A stretch of 64,000 nucleotides of DNA, taken from the NCBI GenBank assembly GCA_963995505.1, contig OZ023187.1:4471501-4535500 (forward strand). The letters run 5' to 3'. Shown here in pieces: positions 1 through 10,280 of this stretch. A program made the translations under genes and the position numbers. This DNA is from Hypericum androsaemum. Its lineage: Eukaryota > Streptophyta > Magnoliopsida > Malpighiales > Hypericaceae. The notes below the pieces were generated by a model. That model had not been told where the DNA came from. It searched no databases and worked only from the letters and a program-made list of their open reading frames with translations. Every line of letters starts with the position of its first letter. Within the stretch, counting starts at the first letter, position 1.

Positions 1-839
1 ATAAAAATAATTGTTGGCCACATCCCAATAAAAAAACAGAATGCAGACTACAGTACATATAGGTAGCATGTGTAATAGGACAGGCACCGACGAGAGAGAG
101 CCGTACATGATTAGATAAGCTACTTCTCATTTCATTATAAAACCTTGTGTGGTCCTGTACCAATTTTCATGAAAATAAACAAACAAAATACTGAATTATT
201 GTTCAATTATTGCAAATGGTAAGTGATACCCACTACCTTTTGTCCAAAGAGAGCATCTTGACCGTGTAGTAGAAGCATATGGTAACGGTGGGAAGTTAAT
301 TTGTCACAAGCTAAACTTTCTAGATCTGAAATAATTGGTTAACATGGATTTCAATTAAAAGAAGGGATACAAGAATTGTATAATATAAACTAATTTGCTA
401 AGTTGGTTCTTGTACCAAAGTTCCACATTATATGTTGCAAGTTTCTAGCTTTAACTTTCTTGTAACTGAAAACATGTAATTTGACTATACATGAATATTA
501 ATAATTTTATCTTAAAATATTGAATACCAAAAAACTCCCTGCGATTTGAAAATATCTATTTTCGCGTTTGTTATGTATGATAAAATTTCTGTTTTATGGG
601 GTGGTGTGGACCCGCCGGAAACTTTATGTACTTTTCTGTCACATGTGAAACGTACGGACACAGACAGCTCATATATGCCGTTTTCTGATATATTTTGATT
701 AATATTTACTTGCCGTTGCTTTTCTCAAGGGTCCCGCAGTGCCAGTATGATTGATTGATGATATTTGTGCCGGCTTTTCCCCATTTTATTTTAGCGAAAA
801 GTCCTCTTCTAGTATGGAAAAAATTACTTGAGTACTTTA
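1..839. other. AT-rich intergenic DNA, no gene seen
   Basis: I see no convincing coding frame, RNA gene or terminal repeats here. Base composition is typical plant intergenic DNA. Confidence 0.5.
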
Positions 840-2257
840 TAGTTTAAAGGAAAAATTATGCTCAGGTTTTTGTAGTTTGGCGTCCCTCCTTTTGGGGTCC
901 TTGCATTTCCAAAATTATTCCTGACGTCTTCGAAGTTTGGTTTTATCAACTCTCGGGTCCTTAACGACTCTTTTTCATTTTTTGTCATGGAAATGATCAA
1001 AATACCCTTAAACAAAAATAAAAAAATTAACCTTCTTCAACCTTTGAACAAAAACACCAACCACCAAAAACCAACCCAAAAATAAAATCAAACTAACCAA
1101 AATCAAGAACACGAGCAAGAACATTAAGAAAAAAAATTCCAATTCCAATTCCCGTAGAACTAAAGATTAAAACTTTAAATCCCGCTAAACAGATAACTCA
1201 AAACCTGAATCCTATCCTCGATGCTAAATAATTCTCATCAACACCAACTTCAAATGGAAGCTAAAGCTTCCACCCCAAAACCCATAAAAGCTAAACATCA
1301 AATTGTTGGCTTCAAATCACGACATCGACAACGAGGGTAACCTTCGTTTCCAAAACCCATTCATGTCTATCTATTAATTTCCAATTCTACAACCATGAAG
1401 ATAGCTTGATCCCAACTAAAAAATTACCAGAGAAGAACAGCAAGAAAAATTCATAAGAGGAAACCTTAATTTCTAATTGTTCTCTTTTAAATTAGGGGAA
1501 AACTATGAAATTGAGTTAGGGAATCTCTAATTAGTCTAGGTACACCTGATTGAGGACCGGCCGACTAGAGCCCTTGTCGGTGACGCCGTAGGCAAAGACA
1601 ATGAACCCATTGAGGGCGCCGATGATGAAGAGGTTGTTACGGAGATGACCATGATGTAGATGCCGATGACGATGGCCACGGGAGGAACTGGAGGAAATTG
1701 ATGTTGTCGCCTGGAGGAATCGTTCCTTTTTAATTTCTCTGCCGGCCCGACCTTTATCGTTGTTGTCGCCTCCCTTAGGAACTCCGACCAGAATTGAGAG
1801 AAAGGGATGTTGGGTAGTGGCTCCGGGAACAGTTCAGGAGGACGAGATCTCGTGGTCGTCGAGCTCGATGATGGTGGGGGATTCCTTGTTGGCACTTTTC
1901 TGGTGGTCGTCAGAGAGGTGGGACCGTTCTGGGTTTGAATCGTTTAATTAATTTTTTTGGTTGTTCTTGATGTTCTTGCTTGTGTTCTTGATTTTGGTTA
2001 GTTTGATTTTATTTTTGGGTTGGTTTTTGGTGGTTGGTATTTTTGTTCAAAGATTGAAGAAGGTTAATTTTTTATTTTTTATTTAAGGGTATTTTTGTCA
2101 TTTCCATGACTAAAAATGAAAAAAAAGAGTCGTCAGGGACCCGAGAGTTGATAAAATCAAACTTCGGGGACATCAGGAACGATTTTGGAAATGCAGGGAC
2201 CCCAGAGGGAGAGACGCCAAACTACAGGCACCTGAGCGTAATTTTTTCTAGTTTAAA
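840..2257. mobile_element. MULE-type non-autonomous TIR element with 9-bp TSD
   Basis: The element body is 849-2248. It is flanked by the perfect direct repeat TAGTTTAAA at 840-848 and 2249-2257, the 9-bp duplication typical of Mutator-like elements. The two ends are inverted repeats of about 170-190 bp; the terminus reads G(G/A)AAAAAT-TA-(T/C)GCTCAG going inward. No transposase is visible. The unique core (about 1400-1950) is more GC-rich than the surroundings and contains open frames on both strands (for example 1536-1895 on the minus strand) that could be fragments captured from a host gene, but I cannot name the donor. The same terminal family recurs at 3618, 7740 and about 10357. Confidence 0.8.
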
Positions 2258-3050
2258 TCTAAAATCAAATTTATTCCAATTAAAATTACTTAAAGATTAG
2301 GGCTGTTATCTGGACCCTGCCCGTCCAAACCATAGTTTTAAAATACGAATTTTGGCATGACCCGAATTTGGTCTGTGCTCCGATTTGTTCGGTCTGACCG
2401 ATTGAACCACGAGTCGAACCAGACAATTTTTATTATTATGCGCATAATATGTAGATCAAATAGCCAAAATATAGGATTTAAAATCCACATTTTATAAATA
2501 TCAACCAACTTATAGCATATACAGTCCTTTTTTTTGTTGATTTAGAGAAATCGAGCATATGATACGACTTTTTTGTTTTAATTTTTGCTGATTTGGATAA
2601 AATCTTGTCAGACCGAGCGATTCGAGTCAAAAATCAGTGCAAACTGCCCAATTCGACCGGATTTTGGACGGCCCGACAGGAGGCCGTATAAACACTGAAA
2701 AACGACCCACTTTCTTGGGTGATTAGTTGTCCGACGGTCGAACCATATTTTTTAAAACTATAGTCCAAACATCATCATTTTATGACGTGACACACCAAGT
2801 TGGATAAAGAGAGAGATGATTGAATTTTTCTTTAAAAATAAATCCATGTCTATTTTTTGTATAATTATAAACAAATCAGTCAATATTTTGGTATTTTGTC
2901 ATTGTGCAACGTCATATTTATAAGTATAAAAAATGTGATTGGCGTGCCACATCGTACGTAAAATGATGTTGTTTGGACAGCTAGGGTCTGGGCAGCTATC
3001 TGGGCCTCTAAGTAATTTTAACTAGAATAAGTTCGATCCAATTGTAAGTT
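2258..3050. mobile_element. MITE-like TIR element (outer), interrupted by a hAT-type insertion
   Basis: The segment 2258-2330 (with AATTAAAATTACTTAAAG and CTGCCCGTCCAAAC) is repeated in inverted orientation at about 2960-3050 (with TTTGGACAGCTAGGGTCTGG and CTAAGTAATTTTAACTAG). This is an inverted-repeat element of roughly 360 bp once the inner 432-bp insertion is removed. The arms show many differences, so it is old. No clear target duplication could be fixed and no coding capacity is visible. Confidence 0.55.
2323..2770. mobile_element. hAT-type MITE with 8-bp TSD nested in the outer MITE
   Basis: The perfect direct repeat GTCCAAAC at 2323-2330 and 2763-2770 brackets a 432-bp element (2331-2762). 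Its ends are inverted: CATAGTTTTAAAA on the left and TTTTAAAACTATA on the right. An 8-bp duplication is the hAT signature. The interior has no coding frame. It lies inside the inverted repeat of the outer MITE, so it inserted later. Confidence 0.75.
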
Positions 3051-3617
3051 ATAAGCCATATAGTACTCGAGTGATTTTTCGCGATACCACCACATATACT
3101 AAAGGAGAATTTTTCCTTATTTTTATTAGATATAGTCAAAATATATAATACGTTAATCTCAATATATCTTGTAAAATAAAAGCTTGGGCCAAATTTCTTA
3201 TGGATTCGAGATCAATCTTAATATTATGTTACAATTTTTAAATTCATTAAAAAATTTAAGATATTAGATAATATCTTTAATAATTTTTTATACTTTGCAA
3301 ATAAATAGACTATACTTAAAATTAGCCGCGAGAAGGAAGATGACCCTTTTCATTATCTTTTATTCATGGAAAAAAATCAATTCATTATTTAATAATGTCA
3401 TGTCACATCACGTCCAAATCAATGAGAGAAAATTTCGATACATCTGCTTATGATAAAATTATATTCCCTCCACACAACATGCAACTGTGACGCAGCTCAT
3501 GTGTCAAGTTGATCTTTGGTAGTGAATATCACCCTTTCATGCTCCTTATTTCGGGGCCCATTATAGTTTCCCCAAAATAAAACAAATAAAAATGAGCTGT
3601 CTCCTTAATTTTATCTT
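3051..3617. other. AT-rich intergenic DNA, no gene seen
   Basis: No coding frame, RNA or clear repeat structure could be supported here. Confidence 0.45.
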
Positions 3618-4697
3618 GGGAAAATTATGCTCAGCTCCCTGTAGTTTGACATCCCTCTCTCTGAGGTCCATGCATTTCAAAAATTGTTCCTGACGTCCTC
3701 GAAGTTTGGTTTTATCAACTCTCGGGTCCCTAGCTAACGCCAGCAGCTAATTTTTTTCATTTTTGTCATTGAAATGACCTTTTTACCCCTATGATCATCT
3801 TCTCAGGCGACATTCCGGCGAACAAAAATTTATTCCGGCGAATAAAATTCAGTTCTAAACCAAACAAGTAAAATTTATCATCTTCAATCTCATCGCCCAC
3901 AACCCGTTCTCCACCGTCAAGAGAGATCGAGAGAGACGGTAGCCAATCGAGAGAGATCTAGGAGTTTCGACGCCGTCGTCGCCCTCAAACTCCACCCATT
4001 GCTCCACTGCCTAGTTAACGATGTCGTCATCTCCGCTCTCCTCTCTTCTCCGGCCAACCGACAAAAATGACGACGAGCAGGGGGACGGCGCCCTCCACGC
4101 TCCTCCACATCGACTCTACCGTGGAGAAGTCCAACTGCCTCGACTCGCCTCCGAGGACTACGAGGTCGTCGCCTCCTACATCAGGACCTTCCTTGAGATC
4201 GATGATAGGTACCGCGACTCCGGATCCGAGTAGCGGGATTAGCTGTCGACCATCATCTCCATCGCTTCTTCAGCCAAGCGACGACACCGACGCATGCCCA
4301 TTGAAGATCTGCGTCTCCTCCTCTGGAACGAACGGCTCTGACGCCATTAATGGTTTCAACAATCTCAATCTCGTTGGGAAATGGATGCCATCGCCTCAAT
4401 TTTGAATTTAGAAATTAGGGTTCTGCAGCGGCGCCGTCATCCGAGTAGGGCCAGCACCGTCCCCCTTCTCGTCATCGTTTAGCTTTGGGGAGGACACCGA
4501 CGACGGCGTCGGCAGAGGCAGGGATCTGGTCGGCGTCGTCGTCGTTTGATTTGATTTGGTTAAGGGTATTTAGATCATTTTAATGACAAAAATAAAAAAA
4601 AAACTCAGTTGCTGACGTCAGCTAGGGATCCGAAAGTTGATAAAACCAAACTTCGGGGACGTCAGAAACGATTTCGAAAATGCAGGGACTCCAGAGG
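3618..4697. mobile_element. MULE-type TIR element, right terminus truncated
   Basis: The left end starts GGGAAAATTATGCTCAG at 3618 and runs to about 3790. An inverted copy sits at about 4562-4697 but stops inside the repeat at CCAGAGG, so the last ~40 bp of the right terminus are missing and no target duplication can be scored. It belongs to the same terminal family as 849-2248. The core 3890-4550 is GC-rich, with an open frame at 4021-4233 (+) that looks like a captured exon-like stretch of unknown source. No transposase is visible. Confidence 0.7.
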
Positions 4698-5160
4698 TAT
4701 GAAAAGGTATTGAAAAGACAAGAAAAATCACACACAAAAAAGGCAAGAAAAAGCATTTTCTCAAAAAGAAAAGGCAAGGCCCCCCTTGTGGGATGTGAAA
4801 CTTTTACTTTTCAGCTTGTTAGTGTGTGGAACTTTTCCCATGATATAGTGATAAGCTATATGGAATTTGATATTTGACTAGGCATATTTAGAAGAAATTA
4901 ATACACGAATTTAAATTTCGTGTTAAATTTTTTATATTCAGTTAGCTAGATATTTCATTCTTATAAACAAACCTAGAAATATTTTGAAACAAATTTTATT
5001 GGACCAAAGTTTATACGGTCTTTAACTTTGTTAAGACATGTGAGTACAACAAGATAGTACGAGATCAATCTATTTGAATTATATTTAGGATCTCCATACC
5101 CAAATGACATATATAATCAGACAATGAAAGCATAGACATGAATATTTATAACACTCATAA
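4698..5160. other. Intergenic DNA, no gene seen
   Basis: AT-rich sequence between the truncated TIR element and a putative LTR-like region. I see nothing further in it. Confidence 0.4.
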
Positions 5161-6110
5161 TAAATATTAATAGAGATAGGATGAACAGAAGATATATGTT
5201 GCAGGAAAAAAAGGTACAAGAATCAGAGTGGTCGTCTCAAAGACGGCCTAACAGAGAGGGTGAAAAAAGAATTATGCTAGTCTAAGCTATGCTAGACTAC
5301 GAAAAGAAAAAGTGTTACATGTAAAAGCAAAATAGGGTTGGTTGTTGTGCTGGAATGGGTCTTCCCCTTCGCCCAAGCCCTCTTTATATAGAGACTCTCG
5401 ACCTAGCCCCAGCCTCTAGAATAGGAAAAACTCAAATTATGCCATTTCTAACTCCACCCAGCCTCGTATAGGAAAATCTTAACTGAGACCGCTTCTAATA
5501 TAGGAACGAGACCGCCTTCCACATGAGACCGCCTTACACATGACACAGTTTTTCAATATGAGACAGCATCCCATATAGGAACACCTAAGCTGTGGTGAAT
5601 AAGCAACCCCGAACCAAGACAAGAACATCATAAATAATGAAAGATCCGGTTCAATTTAGAAAAATTTAAAGGTCGCGATCGAATATCAGAAAATCCTGCT
5701 CAATATAGGAAACCTCGTCCCGACCTCATGTAGGAAAGGGTCACGTCACACGTCGATTGAAAGGCAAGAGGCCTGACCTCGTTTAGGGAAAAAGGCTGCG
5801 TCACAAGTCGATTGAAATGCAAGAGGCCCCGGCCTCATGTAGGACAAAAGGCCGTGTCACATATCGATTGGAATGCAAGACTGCTCACTACACTCGGACA
5901 CACGACCCACTGGCGCCCTTGCAAGATCTACCTTTGGCGCCCTGGCACGAATTTCCTCCGGCAACCTGTCATGACGTCCCCCGCTCAACACTCTTGATCC
6001 ATTTCGGATGAAAACGCTTTACTTCGCACTTAGAACGATTATGCATTACAACTCTCCTAAGCCAAACACGGGCCTCAATATTTTTGCCCCTCAATTATTG
6101 GTTCGATCAA
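5160..6110 (-). repeat. Putative LTR-like promoter region with tandem repeats
   Basis: Read on the minus strand this segment has a TATA-type box (TATATAAAGA, around 5391-5400 on the plus strand) followed by a leader-like stretch, the layout of an LTR promoter. Upstream of it (plus 5722-5880) are three imperfect tandem units of about 53-56 bp, each containing a variant of TCGATTG(A/G)AA(A/T)G(C/G)CAAGA. Further GAGACCGC-type short repeats lie at 5470-5580. I could not define TG...CA ends, a flanking duplication or any gag/pol sequence, so solo-LTR status is an inference. Confidence 0.35.
5722..5880. repeat. Three ~55-bp tandem repeat units
   Basis: Units start near 5722, 5775 and 5831. Each begins (G/A)(A/G)CCTC(A/G)T(G/T)TAGG and ends GCAAGA, with scattered substitutions. 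They lie inside the putative LTR-like region. Confidence 0.7.
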
Positions 6111-6734
6111 AAAACCTACATTCAGAGGACCTATACGATAAATTCTAACTTAAATCATAATTTTGCCAAAATGTATTTAGCCTAACGACACAATGCATGA
6201 CAAATTCATAGAAGTCCAGGTTCAAGCTCTGAAAATTGTAATTATGGTGTAAAATTTATCCTAAAAACTATGATATAAATTAGACAAAATTGAGGCCTTA
6301 AAAATCAGGAGAAGCCAGGTTGGAAATAGTCTTTGAGCACGTTTGTATTATTTTCTTTTGACTTTCCCTTCATCTGGGGCCAGGAAATGGTTTGAAGCAA
6401 GTGGGGATTTTTTTTTCCTCTGAGAATTAGTGGGAATATTCGAAGAGACACTTATACCCAAGAATACCGATATGCTATCACCTAAATTATTCCCGTATTA
6501 TTAATCATGTGTAATAACTTATCTATAAGAAGCTTCTAGCAAAAAAGTCAAAATAGTACAACTAATGGCATTATTATGTGATGCTGCGATTCCTACTTGG
6601 GTGCTGGACTTGATAGTAACTTGTTCGTGTATATTAAATTTATATATTAAATAATTATTATATATATGTTAGTTCAGATCTGGTCTGATCTTGGTTGTGC
6701 AACAATAATAGATCTTGGTTATGCAACAATAATA

Positions 6735-7130
6735 GATTAAGAGTTCAGATGCGGAAGTCTAGTTGCTTGGGACTGTCTATGTCCAATGTGCAGGATTGAA
6801 GATGAGTCAAGGCCACATCTCCTCTTCCACTGCAACTTCGCGCGTCACCAGATTATTATTATTTTTTTGGTAGTCACTTCACCAGATTAATTGGAGTAAG
6901 TTGGTGCTCACCTAATGGGCTGGCTGCTGTTTTGGCTAGTTGGAAAGTGCTTGGGGAAGATGCTGAAGAGCATTTTACACACTATTTGGTGCCATAATTT
7001 GGAGCATTTGGCATAACCGAAAAAATGTAATCTTCGGCGAAAAACAACTGGAGGTGCTTACTATGATTAACAGGGCTCTCTTCCAAGCACAAGAATATTT
7101 TATTTGGTCAAATTCGATCGAGAATCTTCA
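6735..7130 (+). pseudogene. LINE retrotransposon 3' fragment (reverse-transcriptase zinc-binding domain)
   Basis: Around 6770-6850 the plus strand encodes a recognisable zinc-binding block, C-P-M-C-R followed by E-S-R-P-H-L-L-F-H-C-N-F. This is the CxxC...HxxxxC pattern of the zf-RVT domain at the C-terminal end of plant non-LTR retrotransposon proteins. Downstream, after stop codons and a short insertion flanked by TCACCAGATT direct repeats, the frame resumes with an I-W-H-N-R-K-type segment near 7000-7110, also usual for this tail. The element is truncated at the 5' side and broken by stops, so it is a dead LINE piece and not a gene. Confidence 0.65.
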
Positions 7131-7730
7131 CGAACAAGACCTACTTTTGTACTTAAAAGTCTTTGTCAAATTAGTCCAAATTTCTGCTTTGCGGATCTTT
7201 AATTTGGCTATAGTGCTGCGTTGTTCTCCTGGGATATTTTGGCTACTGTTGCTTTTTTGGCTTAGCAATTTTGTAAATATATTTTTTATTAATAAAAATT
7301 CAACTTATCAAAAATCTCAAATTTCATTCATTAAAAACAAAAAAGCGTTGAAAATATTTTTGTCACGTTGCGAACATCGACTCATTGGATTAATTTCGTG
7401 TACATGACTGACTTATCTACCTCGTCGATGAGGTTCGGTGTACTCTACTCTTAACTTATTTATTATTTGTAGATATGGTAACATATACTATGGTTTCATA
7501 GAAAATTAAATACCAGTAAAGTTCAGCAAATATTTGAAACCAAATATACCCAAGTGCGAGCAGTTATTCAAATTAAACATTTTTGTAATAAATAATTTAA
7601 TCAATTCATTGGAAAAAGGTTTTAAAAAAAACTATGCCGGGAGAAGTTTCGAGAGCCGAATATATCATGTGCCTAAAACTTCCAAAAACAACCTTCGAAG
7701 TTGCAGCTCGTGCAATCTTCCCTTAAAAAA
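7131..7730. other. AT-rich intergenic DNA, no gene seen
   Basis: This probably includes the 3' untranslated tail of the LINE fragment (AT-rich, around 7270-7350). No other structure was recognised. Confidence 0.4.
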
Positions 7731-7926
7731 TAAAATAAAGGGATAATTATTCTCGTGCCTCAGGTGTTTGGCAAAACAATTAAAAAACATTACTGACGTC
7801 AGCGAGGGCCTGAGAATATAATAAAATTAAACATCGAGTAGTTTTTTATCCATTTCGAAAGATAAAAAGGTGAGAGGTGAATATGTCAAATACCAAAAGT
7901 CTGAGCATAATTATCCCTAAAATAAA
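7731..7926. mobile_element. Short MULE-type MITE with perfect 9-bp TSD
   Basis: The element body is 7740-7917 (178 bp). It is flanked by TAAAATAAA at 7731-7739 and 7918-7926. The termini are inverted: GGGATAATTATTCTC on the left and GAGCATAATTATCCC on the right. It has no coding capacity and is the smallest member of the terminal family seen at 849 and 3618. Confidence 0.85.
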
Positions 7927-8316
7927 TTCCAGAAATATTCCAAGTTAGGCAATCCTTTCATTTGTAATTTTTTTGTTGAGACATGAATTGTACTTCATGT
8001 GTTTATTACATCCGAAATAAATTTAATGAAAAGAACTCGAATTTAAAAATTTGAAAACATAACAATGTTAAATATTTGCTGAAAGAATTTTGACATTATT
8101 ATTTAATTTGAATTAATCAATCTATTGAGTATTAGAACAAATATTTTTTTTAAATCTAACCTAACTGTAATAATGAGTTTTAGATTTATTTGAGTTAGTA
8201 ATAATGGAGTTAGAGACGAAAAAGGACGAGTAATTTTCCGGAGTGGTGTTAAAATTTCCGACAAATCCCAGAATGGGGTTGTCAGAAAAAGTTTTCCCTG
8301 TCTGGGGTTGTGCTAG

Positions 8317-8405
8317 AAACCGCACAAAATCATGCGGTTTTATTTGCAAGAAACCGCACAAAATAGTGCGGTTTTATCAAGAAACCGCACTATTTTGTGC
8401 GGTTT
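8317..8405. repeat. Triplet of GC-stem hairpins, left arm
   Basis: Three consecutive short palindromes of the form AAACCGCA(N)xTGCGGTTT occupy about 8317-8340, 8351-8374 and 8382-8405. The mirrored set is at about 9967-10055. Confidence 0.8.
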
Positions 8406-8484
8406 TAGTTGGAGCCGAGGTGAGCCATTTTTAGTTGGAGCCGAGGAGCAAATGGGAGCCAGCTAATAAAAGATCCAATAAAAA

Positions 8485-8561
8485 TATAGTCATGCTATGA
8501 TTCGAACTCAAGACCTCCCGCTTGTTAAATCGATGCTCTAACCAACTAAGCTATGAGAACT
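8485..8561 (-). pseudogene. tRNA-like sequence in left arm of the foldback
   Basis: On the minus strand the order is an A-box-like TAGCTTAGTTGGTTAGAGC, an anticodon-loop-like TTTAACAA, and a B-box-like GAGTTCGAATC. The spacing is tRNA-like, but the acceptor, anticodon and T stems do not pair properly, so this is a degenerate tRNA or SINE head rather than a working tRNA gene. Confidence 0.55.
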
Positions 8562-9811
8562 CATTGACTATACCTTTAAAATAAATTATATAATATATAA
8601 TATTCCGCTAATGTATTTATACTTTACAAAATGACATTAACAAATACTAACCAACCTTCCACGCCAAAAAAACTAATTAACTAAATATAATTTCAAGTAA
8701 ATTCTCTACTTACTTGATTAATAATTTTAATTTTAATTTATTAATTGATTATTATAAATAATATTATTAATCAAGAATAAATTAAATTATCTACTTACTC
8801 GATTAATAATATTAATTGTAATTTATTAATTGATTATTACAATTAACATTATTAATCAGTTTGTAATTAATTAATTAATTATTAAAATTAAAATTATTAA
8901 TCAAGAATAAATTAAATTATCTACTTACTTGATTAATAATATTAATATTAATTTGTTAATTAATTATTACAATTATTATTATTAATATTATTAATTTCTT
9001 ATACTTGATTAATAATATTAATTGATTATTACAAATAATATTATTAATATTATCAATTTCTTATACTTGATTAATAATATTAATTGTAATTTATTAATTG
9101 ATTATTACAATTAATATTATTAATCAAGAATAAATTAACAAAATAGAGAATTTATATTTGGTTAATCAGTTTGTAATTAATTAATTAATTATTAAAATTA
9201 ATATAATTAATCAAATATAAATTCTCTATTTTGTTAATTTATTCTTGATTAATAATATTAATTGTAATAATCAATTAATAAATTACAATTAATATTATTA
9301 ATCAAGTATAAGAAATTGATAATATTAATAATATTATTTGTAATAATCAATTAATATTATTAATCAAGTATAAGAAATTAATAATATTAATAATAATAAT
9401 TGTAATAATTAATTAACAAATTAATATTAATATTATTAATCAAGTAAATAGATAATTTAATTTATTCTTGATTAATAATATTAATTTTAATAATTAATTA
9501 ATTAATTACAAACTGATTAATAATGTTAATTGTAATAATCAATTAATAAATTACAATTAATATTATTAATCGAGTAAGTAGATAATTTAATTTATTCTTG
9601 ATTAATAATATTATTTATAATAATCAATTAATAAATTAAAATTAAAATTATTAATCAAGTAAGTAGAGAACTTACTTGAAATTATATTTAGTTAATTAGT
9701 TTTTTTGGCGTGGAAGGTTGGTTAGTATTTGTTAATGTCATTTTGTAAAGTATAAATACATTAGCGGAATATTATATATTATATAATTTATTTTAAAGGT
9801 ATAGTCAATGA

Positions 9812-9887
9812 GTTCTCATAGCTTAGTTGGTTAGAGCATCGATTTAACAAGCGGGAGGTCTTGAGTTTGAATCATAGCATGACTATA
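9812..9887 (+). pseudogene. tRNA-like sequence in right arm of the foldback
   Basis: This is the mirror copy of the left-arm sequence. It differs in the B box (GAGTTTGAATC instead of GAGTTCGAATC). The two copies point outward, away from the palindrome centre. Confidence 0.55.
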
Positions 9888-10280
9888 TTTTTATTGGATC
9901 TTTTATTAGCTGGCTCCCATTTGCTCCTCGGCTCCAACTAAAAATGGCTCACCTCGGCTCCAACTAAAACCGCACAAAATAGTGCGGTTTCTTGATAAAA
10001 CCGCACTATTTTGTGCGGTTTCTTGCAAATAAAACCGCATGATTTTGTGCGGTTTCTAGCACAACCCCAGACAGGGAAAACTTTTTCTGACAACCCCATT
10101 CTGGGATTTGTCGAAAATTTTAACACCACTCCGGAAAATTACTCAAAAAGGATGACGCCAATTCAACTTTACAGGTCTACTAATTACTGCTATTTATGCT
10201 CGCATGATGACGTGTCACTGAGACGACGCCAATTCAACTTTACATAATGGGTTGGACCGCCGAAACGTGTGTTCTGTTTT

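Larger units (their letters stand above)
8219..10153. mobile_element. 1.9-kb foldback element (near-perfect inverted repeat) with 9-bp TSD
   Basis: The body runs 8228-10144 and is almost entirely a palindrome: arms of about 950 bp meet near 9186. Flanks AAAAAGGAC (8219-8227) and AAAAAGGAT (10145-10153) look like a 9-bp target duplication with one change, suggesting a Mutator-like mobiliser. Each arm carries, from the outside in, a segment with three GC-stem hairpins (AAACCGCA...TGCGGTTT), a tRNA-like block with pol III A and B boxes, and about 700 bp of extremely AT-rich repeats built on ATTAATAATATTAATT. No protein-coding gene is credible: the open frames here are mirror images of each other. 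The arms are so similar that insertion or gene conversion must be recent. Confidence 0.85.

Noticed and set aside
6170..6260. B-box-like GTCCAGGTTCAAGCTC suggesting a SINE (similar hints at 12168 and 59054)
   Set aside because: No A box at correct spacing, no poly-A or T tail and no target duplication were found.
8317..8405. CRISPR-like array of short palindromic repeats
   Set aside because: Only three hairpins per arm, no unique spacers of constant length, and a plant nuclear context.
9812..9887. A functional valine tRNA gene
   Set aside because: A/B boxes and an AAC-like loop are present, but the acceptor, anticodon and T stems do not pair, so I call it tRNA-like only.
8161..10247. Open frames of 63-78 residues in the foldback arms
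   Set aside because: They are mirror images of each other produced by the inverted repeat, with no codon bias or start context.
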